Origin: Lachnospiraceae bacterium
Lineage (GTDB): Bacteria > Bacillota > Clostridia > Lachnospirales > Lachnospiraceae
DNA: 64,000 nucleotides
Assembly (NCBI GenBank): GCA_017553505.1
Contig: JAFZLD010000009.1
Coordinates: 84,254-148,253, forward strand
Reading direction: 5' to 3'
Both the position numbers and the translations under genes were made by a program. Shown here in pieces: positions 1-9,396 of this stretch (positions are counted from its first letter, which is position 1; every line of letters begins with the position of its first letter). The notes under the pieces are model-generated. The model searched no databases. It was given only the letters and a program-made list of their open reading frames with translations, and was not told where the DNA came from.

Positions 1-55
1 TAACCAACCAAATAATTACACTACCCATACGTTTACCTCTTATTTACCTTAGTTG

Positions 56-724
56 CTAAACGTGGAATCGCTTCTGGAACTCCGCTATTACGGCCTTTCC
101 CTTAAATATAAGTGCTCCCGCAAACAGCACAACACTTATCATCGTGCATATGGACCACGCAAGCGGCATGGAATCTCTTACAAAGAACTGTATCACGCTC
201 GGCACCACTCCAAGGAACAGCGCCGAAAGAAGGTACGACATGGTGTTACCGTTTTTGTCTATCATAACAAGTATGAAATTGGTTATGATGACTGCTGCCA
301 GGGCGCTTGGAACCGCTATATCAAGCGTAACCTGCATGAACCCGAAGTAGTAGGCGGTAACGCACCACAATGCGATGGTAAAAAGCGTAAGCGTCGTTAC
401 CTTGCCCGCGGAACCGGTGCCCGGTTTAAACTGGCGCATAATGCCGAATTCAAAGGTCACAAGCCACATGGCAAGAAGCACACTCCAGTGAAGGGTCGGA
501 TACGACGGAAGTCTTATGCCTACCATGAAGTCAAGACCGATTCCGACAATCAGTACTACCCACACAAAGAATAACTGAAGCTTATATATTATCGACCGCT
601 TCTTCTGAGCCTCTAACTTGGGAAAATAAGGTTCTTCCACGGTTCCCATTAACTTGCTTTGGCATAAGGGGCATTTATAGAGGTCGCCCGTGATTTCAAC
701 TTTACAATAAGGGCATCGTCTCAT
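56..724 (-). CDS. Zinc-ribbon plus six-TM membrane protein (DUF6320-like)
   Basis: This 222-residue protein starts with a zinc ribbon: Cys4-x2-Cys7 and Cys18-x2-Cys21 lie in the first 21 residues. About six hydrophobic segments follow (roughly 48-66, 78-96, 109-130, 133-155, 161-181 and 188-208), so it is an integral membrane protein with a small cytosolic metal-binding head. The start overlaps the stop of the upstream acyltransferase-like gene by 4 nt, so the two are translationally coupled. The domain order matches the Lachnospiraceae family annotated DUF6320, which often sits beside condensation-type acetyltransferases. The biochemical role is unknown. A link to lipid or acyl-group chemistry is inferred only from its neighbours. 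Confidence 0.75.
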   Translation of the reverse strand: MRRCPYCKVEITGDLYKCPLCQSKLMGTVEEPYFPKLEAQKKRSIIYKLQLFFVWVVLIVGIGLDFMVGIRLPSYPTLHWSVLLAMWLVTFEFGIMRQFKPGTGSAGKVTTLTLFTIALWCVTAYYFGFMQVTLDIAVPSALAAVIITNFILVMIDKNGNTMSYLLSALFLGVVPSVIQFFVRDSMPLAWSICTMISVVLFAGALIFKGKAVIAEFQKRFHV

Positions 725-1971
725 TTGATCACCTCCGTTGCGCTTACCGTAATGTCCACTCCCGACTCTGATAAGTATCTTACAAAGTTCTTCACAACTC
801 CGGTATTGATATAAGCGTAGGAAACGCCCAAAGTAAGCTTGTCGCCGTAACTGAACATAGTTGAAAATACTGTGTTTGTACTGCAGAAGCCGCTGTAATT
901 ATCAACCCTTTCGGCAACTTCAGCCGGCGGTCTCTGCACACCCATGTTGGAAAATGTCAATGACACCTTCTTGGCAGCTTTCCGAGCAAAGAATCTGACC
1001 ACGCGCTGCTTGATAATAAGCGGAACCACTCTTACTGGTGCAACATATTCCATGGTCTCAAAGTTGTCCATCTGCTTCTTAACGTTTTCTTCAGTAAGCT
1101 TACTCTTAAACTCAGCATCAAACTCAGCCGCAAGTTCTTCAAGCGTAATATCGCTGTCAAAGACATGCGTTACCGTCACGCTGTTAAAGAAATTTCTTGC
1201 GGTCTTCGACGGATAATAGTTACGAAGATTAACGGGAAGCGAAATTGTCACCGGCATATTTCTCCGGCGCGGAGGCATCTCGTCACGAATTGCAAGCATC
1301 CAAAGCGCTCCCAGGTAACTGGTCAAAGAAACCTTAATCTCCTTGGCCCTCGGAAGCACCTGAGAGGTCGGAAACATTATTTCAAAAAACTGCAACTGAT
1401 TGTACGGAAGCTTAATTCCGCCGGGATGATATGCCACCTTATTATCGGAACTTCCCGATAAATTCTTGCTTCCGAAAAACTGCCTGTAGCTGTCCTGATT
1501 AAGCTCTCCGTCAGATGCCCCGGAATGAACGGTTATATCCGTAAACTTACCGGGATACTTAAGCCTTAAATAATCAAGCACTATGATGTTAAGAAACTCC
1601 ATCGCACCCGTTCCGTCGGTGAGCACATGAAAAATGTCCAGATTGATTCTACGACCGAAGTACGTCACCTGATAGTGAAGCATAGTCTTCGACGGAGTAT
1701 AAAGAAGGGGGCAAATCCTGTCGTCCTCTTCTCTCACCGTAGGAAGAATACTCGTATCCTCCATATAGTGCCAGAAAAGGCCGCGACGAATCCTCACCTG
1801 CATCTGCGGGCGATCTTCGATTGCGGAAAGAACCGCCTGCTTAAGAAGCTCAGGGTCGACCTCCTCCTTAAGCGTGCAGGTTACACGCATCGCTCTTGTG
1901 TCTCTCTTATCAACCGTGGCAAGAAATACCTTGGCCACGTTATCGATTTTGTACCAGTTAGTGCTTTCCAT
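721..1971 (-). CDS. Condensation-fold acyltransferase-like protein (alcohol acetyltransferase family)
   Basis: A protein of about 416 residues related to the CoA-dependent acyltransferase/condensation superfamily. The hallmark HxxxDG motif is present (His-Val-Leu-Thr-Asp-Gly, about residue 115 from the chosen start), which would deprotonate the acceptor hydroxyl or amine. No carrier or adenylation domain is attached, so it is a stand-alone transferase. An in-frame codon at 1998 gives a longer form. I prefer the ATG at 1971 because family members begin near the WYKxDNxAK motif, but the choice is not certain. The gene overlaps the end of the upstream esterase gene and is coupled to the zinc-ribbon membrane gene downstream. 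The substrate is unknown; acyl transfer in lipid or secondary metabolism is inference. Confidence 0.7.
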   Translation of the reverse strand: MESTNWYKIDNVAKVFLATVDKRDTRAMRVTCTLKEEVDPELLKQAVLSAIEDRPQMQVRIRRGLFWHYMEDTSILPTVREEDDRICPLLYTPSKTMLHYQVTYFGRRINLDIFHVLTDGTGAMEFLNIIVLDYLRLKYPGKFTDITVHSGASDGELNQDSYRQFFGSKNLSGSSDNKVAYHPGGIKLPYNQLQFFEIMFPTSQVLPRAKEIKVSLTSYLGALWMLAIRDEMPPRRRNMPVTISLPVNLRNYYPSKTARNFFNSVTVTHVFDSDITLEELAAEFDAEFKSKLTEENVKKQMDNFETMEYVAPVRVVPLIIKQRVVRFFARKAAKKVSLTFSNMGVQRPPAEVAERVDNYSGFCSTNTVFSTMFSYGDKLTLGVSYAYINTGVVKNFVRYLSESGVDITVSATEVIK

Positions 1972-2857
1972 ATATCTCGTCTGAAACATGTGAGGCAAGA
2001 CGCTTCATGGCCTCGCGGGCCATTGCAATAGGCATCTGCTGATATACATGCCATCCTTTCTCCTCTATGTCAATGAGAGCCGTTCCGCCCTCTTCATCAA
2101 TCTTCTCCTTAAGTCTGATACTGTCATCTAACAGTATCCCGTTTCTCCCCGCCATAATGTACACGTGCGGAAAGCCCTTAAAGCTTCCGAACAGCGGGCT
2201 GTATACCGGATCCTCGGGGTCGCCCTCACCCATATACGCACGAGCTGACTCTATTACGAATTCTTCGTTAAGAATCGGGTCTATATCCTTATTGGCTTCA
2301 TAGCTCGGAGCCGTTCCCGTCATATCGGTCCAGGGACTGAACAAAAGAAGCGCCCTCGGCACAGCCTTCCCTGCTGCTATCAGCCTCTGCGTAAGGCACA
2401 ATGCCATATTGGCGCCCGCCGAGTCCCCCGCAAGCAGCACATGGTCCGCTTCCGCAACATTCTCTGTAATATACTGCCACATAGCATCCGCGTCCTCAGC
2501 CGCCGCCGGATAAGGATGCTCCGGAGCCAGTCTGTATGCAAAAGAATATGTCGTGAAGCCCGTAGCAAGAGCCAGCTTCACCGCAAGGTTACCCGCGTAG
2601 TCGAGACCTCCGCTTACATATCCGCCACCGTGACAATAAATAATAACATAGCAGGGATTGTGCGCAAAGCAAGGCGTAATCTCCTCACAACGCATCTTTC
2701 CTATCTTAAACTTACGTTTCTCAACATCTCCCTTAGGCGTAGCCAGATGCCCCGCCCACTCCGCAAGCTTACGGTGTCTCTTAAGCTCAGCATCCGTGGC
2801 GGTCTTGCCCGACATGAAATTCACAGCCTTCAAGGCTTTTGTCAATGAATTGCTCAT
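1958..2857 (-). CDS. Alpha/beta hydrolase, hormone-sensitive-lipase family esterase
   Basis: A 299-residue hydrolase with the oxyanion motif HGGG at 76-79 and the nucleophile elbow Gly-Asp-Ser-Ala-Gly with Ser146. An acidic residue near 244-245 and His270 complete a plausible catalytic triad. This is the HSL (class IV) carboxylesterase pattern, acting on short acyl esters or lactones. No signal peptide is visible, so it is cytosolic. GGGGAG lies about six bases before the ATG and supports the start. It is the first gene of a three-gene operon with the acyltransferase-like and zinc-ribbon membrane proteins, which suggests linked acyl attachment and removal. The natural substrate cannot be read from the sequence. 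Confidence 0.85.
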   Translation of the reverse strand: MSNSLTKALKAVNFMSGKTATDAELKRHRKLAEWAGHLATPKGDVEKRKFKIGKMRCEEITPCFAHNPCYVIIYCHGGGYVSGGLDYAGNLAVKLALATGFTTYSFAYRLAPEHPYPAAAEDADAMWQYITENVAEADHVLLAGDSAGANMALCLTQRLIAAGKAVPRALLLFSPWTDMTGTAPSYEANKDIDPILNEEFVIESARAYMGEGDPEDPVYSPLFGSFKGFPHVYIMAGRNGILLDDSIRLKEKIDEEGGTALIDIEEKGWHVYQQMPIAMAREAMKRLASHVSDEIYGKH

Positions 2858-2940
2858 TACGTCTCCCCGTTACCGTTCTGTTTGGTCACATCTTAAGACC
2901 ACATAGATGATTATACTTCAAGACACCTAAATTGCCAATA

Positions 2941-2959
2941 AACACGTTAATAACGTGTT
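2941..2959. promoter_or_regulatory. 19-bp perfect palindrome upstream of the chemoreceptor gene
   Basis: AACACGTTA-a-TAACGTGTT is a perfect inverted repeat in the divergent gap between the esterase and chemoreceptor genes. It ends about 13 bp before a TATAAT box, so it would overlap the -35 region and could be an operator. No regulator can be assigned. Confidence 0.45.
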
Positions 2960-2972
2960 ATAACGAGCTCTC

Positions 2973-2978
2973 TATAAT
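2973..2978 (+). promoter_or_regulatory. Probable -10 box of the chemoreceptor gene
   Basis: TATAAT lies 77 bp before the start of the chemoreceptor gene. No good -35 hexamer is present at 17 bp; that position falls in the AACACGTTA palindrome, which would fit a regulated promoter. Confidence 0.4.
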
Positions 2979-3054
2979 ATATAACTAGAGTTATTTAATT
3001 TTTCTGAAAAAGAAGAGTCTTAGTACCCTTACATAAAAGGAGGAGTAATACTCT

Positions 3055-5127
3055 ATGAGAAAGATAAACAGTCTCAGAATCAAACTGACAGCATTCTTCC
3101 TGATTCCCGTAATCTTCATTGTAATAGTAGGCGTAACCGCCTATTCCATTGCATCTCAGGGAACACAGGAAACGTACCAAAGCAATGCCATCACTGCCCT
3201 CGAGCAGGTGGCCAAGTACTACGAGCTTACTTTCTCTATTGTAGAAAGCAAGACCGATCAGCTTGCAAGTCTTTCGGAGCTTAAGAACCTCTACGGAGGT
3301 GCTTACAGTGACAGCGACGAGTTAAGAAGCGCGCTCTCCAGTATCTACAGAAGCGCCAAGAACCTTGCAGAGTCGGACCGTATCGTTGAGGACTTATCAA
3401 TCCTCGCCTTCAAGCAGACTTCTTTCTCGGTAGCAAACGGTAACTATCTTATGGCCGATTATATCGGCTCGTCTACCGCTGCCGAATTTGAAAAAACAAG
3501 CGACTACAGTCTCATGAGCGGTGGTGATACCGGCACATGGATGGGCGTAAGAACATTTATCGATTCTTACGAAGCTTCCAAGGGCATCGCGACCCAGCCT
3601 TACTGTGCTGTTTATGTTAAGCCTTTCTATAACTCGCTTAACGAAAAACTCGGATATATCACCATGAATGTTAAGCTCGATATTTCCCTTGATGCTTTGG
3701 GCAGTATCGATCTCGGAAGCGGAAGTTCTTTTGCCTTCATTACTCCCGACGGTGTAGAGACTACCAGAGACGGTAAGAGCGAAGTCAATCAGACAATCTT
3801 CTCTTACACAACATTCTATGATGATTTAAAGGCATCGTCACAGTCTTCCGGTTACGAATGGATGCAGGATGCTTCAGACGGAAAAGTATACCTGTACGCT
3901 TACGCGAAAATCGGTGAGTCGGGCGCGGTTATCTGCGGTCGTATACCCGAAAGCGTAATCAGCGCCAGCGTTAACACCATAAGAACCACCTCCATCATCG
4001 TGGTTATTATTGCGGCAGTTGTATCTTCACTCGTAGGTGTTTTCGTATCAACCAGTATGGGTCGCGCCGTTAAGGGTATTTCAAACGGCTTCGAGCAGGC
4101 AGCCAAGGGCGACCTTACCGTTTCCATCAATACCAAGCGTAAAGACGAATTCGGTGCACTTTCGGCTTCTGCCAATAAGATGATTGAGAACACCAAGCGT
4201 CTGCTTCTTAAGGTATCTTCCACTGCAGAATCGCTTAAGCAGTCTTCGGATGATATCGGCAGCGCATCAGATGCTTTGGTAGATGCATCTACGAATATTA
4301 CAACTTCAGTTAACGAAATCAGACAGGGTCTTGATACTCAGGCTCAGGATGCGGCTTCATGTCTCATGGCTGCCGATCAGTTAACCGAGAAGATCGAAGT
4401 TGTAAGAGAAAACGTTAAAGTTATCGACAGCATGGCAGCCGACGCCGACTCTTCAGTTAAGAGCGGTATCAGCGCAGTTGAAAATCTTAAAGTTAAGGCC
4501 AACGAAACCAGTGATGTTACCAAGGGCGTAATCGTAGACATCGAGGCTCTTGCCCGCGAAACATCCACTATCGAAAACATCGTTGCCACCATTAATGATA
4601 TTGCAAGCCAGACCAATCTTCTTTCACTCAATGCTTCCATCGAGGCTGCAAGAGCCGGTGAAGCGGGCCGCGGATTTGCGGTAGTTGCGGAAGAAATCAG
4701 AAAGCTTGCCGAGCAGAGTGCGGTTTCGGCCGGTGAAATCGGAGACATTATTTCTCTTATTACATCCAAGACCGAAAAGACCGCAACTGCAGCCAAGCAC
4801 GCCGAAGAAATCGTTAAGCAGCAGGAAGATGCGGTTTCCACAACGCTTACAGAATTCAATGTTATCAGTGAAAACGTCAATACTATTGCCAGCCACCTTA
4901 AGGACATCGGCCTTCAGGTTGCCGAAATGGAAAAGGCAAAAGTCAATACACTTTCAGCCGTTGAAGGCATTTCCGCGGTTTCGGAAGAGACAGCGGCATC
5001 CTCTGCGGAGGTTGAGAACACAGCTCTTACCTCTCAGAACGCAGCGAAGGATCTTAATGATGTCACCAAGAACCTTCAGAGCGCAGCCGACTCCCTTACC
5101 ACAGAGCTCAAAGGCTTCAAGTTATGA
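3055..5127 (+). CDS. Methyl-accepting chemotaxis protein, dCache-type
   Basis: A 690-residue chemoreceptor. A membrane anchor at about residues 13-33 is followed by an extracellular sensing domain of about 270 residues (Cache-like by size and position), a second membrane segment at about 310-331, a HAMP linker, and a long cytoplasmic coiled coil. The highly conserved receptor tip ([20 protein letters not shown]) begins near residue 516. AAGGAGGAG sits just upstream of the ATG. It should signal to CheA/CheW, but no che genes are in this window. The gene directly downstream encodes an extracellular solute-binding lipoprotein 40 bp away, so the pair may sense the same class of ligand. The ligand itself is unknown. 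Confidence 0.95.
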   Translation: MRKINSLRIKLTAFFLIPVIFIVIVGVTAYSIASQGTQETYQSNAITALEQVAKYYELTFSIVESKTDQLASLSELKNLYGGAYSDSDELRSALSSIYRSAKNLAESDRIVEDLSILAFKQTSFSVANGNYLMADYIGSSTAAEFEKTSDYSLMSGGDTGTWMGVRTFIDSYEASKGIATQPYCAVYVKPFYNSLNEKLGYITMNVKLDISLDALGSIDLGSGSSFAFITPDGVETTRDGKSEVNQTIFSYTTFYDDLKASSQSSGYEWMQDASDGKVYLYAYAKIGESGAVICGRIPESVISASVNTIRTTSIIVVIIAAVVSSLVGVFVSTSMGRAVKGISNGFEQAAKGDLTVSINTKRKDEFGALSASANKMIENTKRLLLKVSSTAESLKQSSDDIGSASDALVDASTNITTSVNEIRQGLDTQAQDAASCLMAADQLTEKIEVVRENVKVIDSMAADADSSVKSGISAVENLKVKANETSDVTKGVIVDIEALARETSTIENIVATINDIASQTNLLSLNASIEAARAGEAGRGFAVVAEEIRKLAEQSAVSAGEIGDIISLITSKTEKTATAAKHAEEIVKQQEDAVSTTLTEFNVISENVNTIASHLKDIGLQVAEMEKAKVNTLSAVEGISAVSEETAASSAEVENTALTSQNAAKDLNDVTKNLQSAADSLTTELKGFKL

Positions 5128-5167
5128 TTTGACATCTAAGCATGTACTTACAAGGAGGATTTCGCAC

Positions 5168-7228
5168 ATGAAGAAAAAACTGATGGCGCTGTCTGTTGCA
5201 GTGGTTATGGTTTTATCTGTATCGGGCTGTGGCAATAGCAAGAATATAAAATTAAACCAGAGAACTCAGACATTTGACGTAACAACCACCACTCAGACAA
5301 CTACAGCAAGTTCCGGTACTGCTACTGCTACCGTTGCACCCAAATCGGTGGATGTAAGCACGCTTTCTTTTGCAGAGGCACCTATGCTTTCGGCTTTGGT
5401 AAAAGCAGGAACCCTTCCCTCTGTTGAAAACAGAATTCCAAAGAGAGACAGCGTTTTCGTAGCTACGGCAGATGCTCTCGGAAACGGCCTTGAAATAGGC
5501 GAATACGGCGGAAGCTACAATATGGGCGGAGGTGGCGGTTCCTGGGGAATCGCTAGACCCGTGCTTGAAAGTATCATCCGTTACAACAACGACGGTACTT
5601 ACTACCCCAACGTAATTAAGAGCTATGAATATAACAGCGATTATACCGTCTGGACCTTCCACTTAAGAGAAGGCATGAAGTGGTCCGACGGCGATGATTT
5701 TAATGCAGATGACGTTACATTCTGGTACTACATGGCTCATATCAATAACTTTGATACCAAGGCCAGCTGGGATGCGCTTAAAGATGTTAAGACCGGCGAA
5801 TTTGCAACACTTAAGAAGGTAGACGATTACACCGTTACCTGGACGTTTGAAAATCCCAAGAAGCCGGGTGCTTTTATCGAAAGCGGTGACTTTAAGTGGT
5901 GCTGGGCTCCTTCCCACATCTTAAAGGACATTATTCCCGCATCGATTTACGTAGAGAACGAATACTGGGAAAACACCGGTCTTTCTGACGATCAGGCACT
6001 TGCCAATGCGGCAGAAAAAGGCTTTTCATATGATTCAGTTAAGGATCTTGGCAAGAACTTATGCTACTACTTCTGGAATGTATCGGGACTTCCGACCGTG
6101 AATTCATTTGTTCTTTCGACTGAAGAAGGACATAACTCCAAGGATTCAGAGGTATGTATCCTTGAAAGAAATCCTTATTACTGGAAGGTAGATGCAGAAG
6201 GAAATCAGTTGCCTTATTTTGACAGCATCAACATGAAGGCTAACATCGAAGATCAGACTGCGGCACTCATAAAGGGTGACCTTGACCGAATCGATATCGG
6301 AATGGAGCAGGTTTCATCACTCCTTGCCGAATATGGCGATGCCGTAACACTTAAGACTATCCTCGGTTCCAACTGGGGCTCTTATCAGATAACATTTAAC
6401 TATACGAATGCAAACAAGAAATATGCCGAGCTCTTCGCCAACAGCGACTTCCGTCAGGCAATGTCGCTGTGCGTAGACCGTCAGGAAGTATCACTTCGTA
6501 CTTCGGAAGGCTTCTTAAGCCCCGGACAGTGCGCTCCTACGGCCGGTAACTTCGGTTACGATGAAGAATGGTCCAAGAAATGGACAGACTACGATGTAGC
6601 CGCATCGCAGAAGCTTCTTGAAGGCTGCGGCCTGAAGCTGGGCGCCGACGGATATTATGACTTTTCAGACGGTTCCGACTTCACGCTTGACTTTATGACT
6701 ATCGACGGAAGTGGCGATTACTTCTACGGCATCGTAAAGAGATATTATGAGTCGGTTCACATTAAGACTACTCTTACAAGCTATGATTCAACCACTTACG
6801 ACCAGTTGGTTGATGACAATAACTGGGTAGCGGTTATGTGTCCTCACATGTCGGCCGGCGGCTTGTCGTTAAAAGAAAGAGCAGCTTCTTTCGTACCTTG
6901 TGCTCAGGCAGCCGAGTGGTACGGCGACTACGGTACTTACTATACCGACCACACCCTTGGTGTTGCTCCTACCGGCGATATGGCTAAGCTTGTTGAGTAT
7001 TACGAACAATGGATTGATACCGCGGACAACTCCGAAAGAGACGCAATTGAGCTTAAGATTTACGAGCTTCACAAGAACAATCTTTGGTCAATTGCTTACC
7101 TTGAAGGTGCCAACTCCTACAGTCTTGTGAACCCCGCGCTTCACAACTATTCGGACAAGCTGATAAGTAACGACCTTTATCAGTACAACAATATTTACCA
7201 TTTCGAGACATTGTTCAAAAAACAGTAA
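5168..7228 (+). CDS. Family-5 extracellular solute-binding lipoprotein (peptide type)
   Basis: A 686-residue ABC-type binding protein. A lipoprotein signal peptide ends in the lipobox Val-Ser-Gly-Cys21, followed by a Thr/Ser-rich linker. The SBP_bac_5 signature is clear in the region with LREGMKWSDGDDF and ADDVTFW. The start at 5168 is chosen because AAGGAGG lies about ten bases upstream and the signal peptide starts there; the open frame before it is a shadow of the chemoreceptor gene. The substrate is probably an oligopeptide or similar ligand. No permease or ATPase gene is adjacent. The protein therefore either shares a remote transporter or works with the chemoreceptor encoded just upstream. 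Confidence 0.92.
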   Translation: MKKKLMALSVAVVMVLSVSGCGNSKNIKLNQRTQTFDVTTTTQTTTASSGTATATVAPKSVDVSTLSFAEAPMLSALVKAGTLPSVENRIPKRDSVFVATADALGNGLEIGEYGGSYNMGGGGGSWGIARPVLESIIRYNNDGTYYPNVIKSYEYNSDYTVWTFHLREGMKWSDGDDFNADDVTFWYYMAHINNFDTKASWDALKDVKTGEFATLKKVDDYTVTWTFENPKKPGAFIESGDFKWCWAPSHILKDIIPASIYVENEYWENTGLSDDQALANAAEKGFSYDSVKDLGKNLCYYFWNVSGLPTVNSFVLSTEEGHNSKDSEVCILERNPYYWKVDAEGNQLPYFDSINMKANIEDQTAALIKGDLDRIDIGMEQVSSLLAEYGDAVTLKTILGSNWGSYQITFNYTNANKKYAELFANSDFRQAMSLCVDRQEVSLRTSEGFLSPGQCAPTAGNFGYDEEWSKKWTDYDVAASQKLLEGCGLKLGADGYYDFSDGSDFTLDFMTIDGSGDYFYGIVKRYYESVHIKTTLTSYDSTTYDQLVDDNNWVAVMCPHMSAGGLSLKERAASFVPCAQAAEWYGDYGTYYTDHTLGVAPTGDMAKLVEYYEQWIDTADNSERDAIELKIYELHKNNLWSIAYLEGANSYSLVNPALHNYSDKLISNDLYQYNNIYHFETLFKKQ

Positions 7229-7248
7229 TATAACTCATTAGATACAAC

Positions 7249-7285
7249 AACTGCCCGGAAGTGAAATGCTCCCGGGCAGTTTTAT
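7249..7285. terminator. Rho-independent terminator after the solute-binding protein gene
   Basis: AACTGCCCGG and CCCGGGCAGTT form a GC-rich stem around a 12-nt loop, followed by TTTTATTATT. It lies between two convergent genes, and the short A-run on the other side may let it work in both directions. Confidence 0.85.
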
Positions 7286-7305
7286 TATTGTGTCGCTATG
7301 TTATG

Positions 7306-7851
7306 TTAACCTTTATAGTTACTTCCGAGCCAGATTCTTGCAATCAGGTCTATCATGAAAAGTGCCGTGATTATAATAAAACCTATGTTGTGAGGCTTGG
7401 AATCCCTGAACTTGTTCTGAAGCTTCTTAAGTCCCGGCTGAATCAGGCACATCGCCACGAATATCATAAGGCCGAACATTAAGTCGGGCACCAGCGCTAT
7501 TCTTCCCTCAAAGTTTAAGAAGTAACCTGTGTAGTCCCACATACGCTCCCCGATAGTCGCCTCTATGATATAACTTGCAATCAGTTCCGCAAGCGTCGCA
7601 ACCACCGTTCCGACTACAAATACCCATACGGGCTTCTTGACCTTAAGAAGCGTAAATATTCCCAGTATTACAAAGAAACCGACTCCGTATATCGGAAGCC
7701 ACGGTCCGAACAGATATCCTCTGTTGATGAATCCTCTGTGGTGGTATATCATGCAGCACCACACCGATTCATATACCCATCCGATTATCGCATATACCAG
7801 GAAATACTCCATGTAATCCCTGAAAATGTTCCATAACTTCTTACCGTTCAT
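7306..7851 (-). CDS. PF06541 membrane protein (putative ABC transporter permease, COG4905)
   Basis: A 181-residue polytopic membrane protein with about four to five hydrophobic segments. The motifs YAIIGWVYESVWC and NRGYLFGPWLPIYGVG are typical of the PF06541 family annotated as putative ABC transporter permeases. The true activity of the family is not established, and no ATPase gene is adjacent. A longer paralogue is encoded at 50118-51044, with the matching motifs FFGWIIESTW and NRGFLRGPFIPIYGCG. It is the last gene before a convergent terminator. Confidence 0.8.
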   Translation of the reverse strand: MNGKKLWNIFRDYMEYFLVYAIIGWVYESVWCCMIYHHRGFINRGYLFGPWLPIYGVGFFVILGIFTLLKVKKPVWVFVVGTVVATLAELIASYIIEATIGERMWDYTGYFLNFEGRIALVPDLMFGLMIFVAMCLIQPGLKKLQNKFRDSKPHNIGFIIITALFMIDLIARIWLGSNYKG

Positions 7852-7874
7852 TTTGTTACCCCCTGCCTGTGTAC

Positions 7875-8150
7875 CTATCTCTCGCTATTTCTTTGGCCGA
7901 TGATTGCCAAAGCTATCCTCGGAATGAGACCGATTGCAAATGTAATCAGACCGACCTTGAACAATTCGTCGCCGATGCCCATGTTGATAGCATATTTAAG
8001 GCGCAGCTCTTCCGTCGGGTCCTGATACGGTATTCCCGCCTTTATAATCCAGTAGTATAAGCCTACGCCAAGGATAATGATTCCGGCGATTATTAGACCG
8101 TTTAAGGCGTTCTTACAAAATCTCAAATCGCGTGTTTCTTTGTGTTCCAT
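7875..8150 (-). CDS. Small two-TM membrane protein of unknown function
   Basis: A 91-residue protein with two hydrophobic segments (about residues 18-38 and 65-85) joined by a polar loop. The ATG at 8150 is chosen because AAGGAG lies about seven bases before it; an upstream in-frame ATG would run into the neighbouring methyltransferase gene. No family is recognised. It lies 24 bp before the PF06541 gene in the same direction and may be co-transcribed with it. Confidence 0.65.
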   Translation of the reverse strand: MEHKETRDLRFCKNALNGLIIAGIIILGVGLYYWIIKAGIPYQDPTEELRLKYAINMGIGDELFKVGLITFAIGLIPRIALAIIGQRNSER

Positions 8151-8176
8151 GTGTACTCTCCTTTGCTTAAGGAAAT

Positions 8177-8794
8177 TTATTTGGAAATCTTCAAAATTCC
8201 TGAGCAAAATGTTACCTTCTCAAAGCTTAAGCCCGGGAATGCCTGCCTTAATTCATCGGCAACACAATAGATTTCTTCGTCGTCCCATTCGTCACCGCTT
8301 ATCTTTCGGCATTTGTTAAGTTCGTCGCGATTTTCAAAAGCAACATCTCCGATTATAATCATGCCGCCTTCTTTGACATGCTCAAGCAAATCCTTTAAGA
8401 ATCTTACCTTTTGTTCATCCGTCAAATGATGTATGGAATAAGTCGCAACTATAAAATCATAAGAGTTCTCTCTAAGCGGCTCCACCAATCCTTGCGAAAA
8501 ATCTCCCTGATACAGATGCGCACCGGGCATCTTTTCGGAAGCGAGCTCAATCATTCTTGACGAAAAATCCTGCCCGTAAACAGTGCACCCGTTCTCATAC
8601 AGTTTCGTAGTCAGTGTAGCCGTTCCAAAGCCTATATCCAGCACTGTTGCGTTCGGCTTATTCATTATCAATTCATAAATACTTCCCAGTATTTTCTTGT
8701 ATCCTGCAAACGGATAAGTGTCATCTTCATCAGATAAACCCACTGATTCATCATATCCGTCTGCCCATAAATCAAATCCTTTGTTGTCTAACAT
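8177..8794 (-). CDS. Class I SAM-dependent methyltransferase
   Basis: A 205-residue methyltransferase. The SAM-binding motif I is VLDIGFGTATLT near residue 53, with an acidic residue at the end of the next strand (YGQDFS) and the post-II segment YDFIVATYSIHHLTDEQ. The layout matches the Methyltransf_11/25 type of small-molecule or cofactor methyltransferases. No signal peptide or extra domain is present. It belongs to a run of small same-strand genes with no obvious shared pathway. The acceptor is unknown. Confidence 0.85.
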   Translation of the reverse strand: MLDNKGFDLWADGYDESVGLSDEDDTYPFAGYKKILGSIYELIMNKPNATVLDIGFGTATLTTKLYENGCTVYGQDFSSRMIELASEKMPGAHLYQGDFSQGLVEPLRENSYDFIVATYSIHHLTDEQKVRFLKDLLEHVKEGGMIIIGDVAFENRDELNKCRKISGDEWDDEEIYCVADELRQAFPGLSFEKVTFCSGILKISK

Positions 8795-8823
8795 ATATAC
8801 CTCTTTAAATTTTTCTTATGCAA

Positions 8824-9009
8824 TTATTTATTCAATACAGCTAAGTCAGATTTCTCATAGCGATTATGCCAGATTCTCTTGCATGTTTCTAAATGAGAAA
8901 GCTTATAGCCCCGCTCGCCAAGCTCATTAACGCCTTCATACATTGATTCAAAATCTATTACGTCTTCTTTGGCCGGTTCCTTTTTCTTTAACCAAGATAA
9001 TAATCCCAT
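8824..9009 (-). CDS. Small hypothetical protein
   Basis: A 61-residue basic and charged protein that begins GLLSWLKKKEP. The ATG at 9009 has GGAG about five bases upstream and is preferred to a TTG further out. No domain is recognised. The N-terminus has the look of a membrane-associating amphipathic helix, but this is only an impression. The gene sits between the methyltransferase gene and the ABM-like gene with short gaps. Confidence 0.5.
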   Translation of the reverse strand: MGLLSWLKKKEPAKEDVIDFESMYEGVNELGERGYKLSHLETCKRIWHNRYEKSDLAVLNK

Positions 9010-9026
9010 TATTGTCTCCAATCATC

Positions 9027-9371
9027 TCAAATCGAATATCCTAAATTAATATCAAACGGTGCAATCAGAAGTTTTTGTAATTCCTTATTATAGCTGTCAA
9101 AGAAAGCTTTAATAGCCTTGCCATAGTTTTCTTTGGTATCAAACTCCCAGTATGAATAGTATTTAACGCACTTTACTATCTTGGTTAACTCTCTCGGAGG
9201 TTCTCCAAGTTCGATTCCGTCTATAGTGTAAAAGCGTTTGAAATACTTAAGCGATATACAACCTTCGCATTTCAACTGACTAGCAGTCATTTCCTCAATC
9301 TTTGCTTCAAATTGTTCAAGTTTATCAGGCTTTACCTGAAAGAGTTTCATTTCAATAAAAGTCTTTTCCAT
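9027..9371 (-). CDS. Putative ABM/dimeric alpha-beta barrel protein
   Basis: A 114-residue protein whose N-terminal pattern (strand, PDKLEQFEAKIEEM helix, then CEGCISLKYFKRF strand) resembles the antibiotic-biosynthesis-monooxygenase/dimeric ferredoxin-like fold. The later YSYWEFDTKENYGKAIKAFF helix also fits that fold. Family members oxidise quinols or degrade haem without metal cofactors, but many have no known activity and no catalytic residue can be assigned here. The call rests on pattern only. Confidence 0.5.
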   Translation of the reverse strand: MEKTFIEMKLFQVKPDKLEQFEAKIEEMTASQLKCEGCISLKYFKRFYTIDGIELGEPPRELTKIVKCVKYYSYWEFDTKENYGKAIKAFFDSYNKELQKLLIAPFDINLGYSI

Positions 9372-9396
9372 TATGCATCCCCCATATAGTTCACGA

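Noticed and set aside
4685-5167. N-terminal extension of the solute-binding protein
   Set aside because: It is an alternative frame of the chemoreceptor gene; the signal peptide and ribosome site place the start at 5168.
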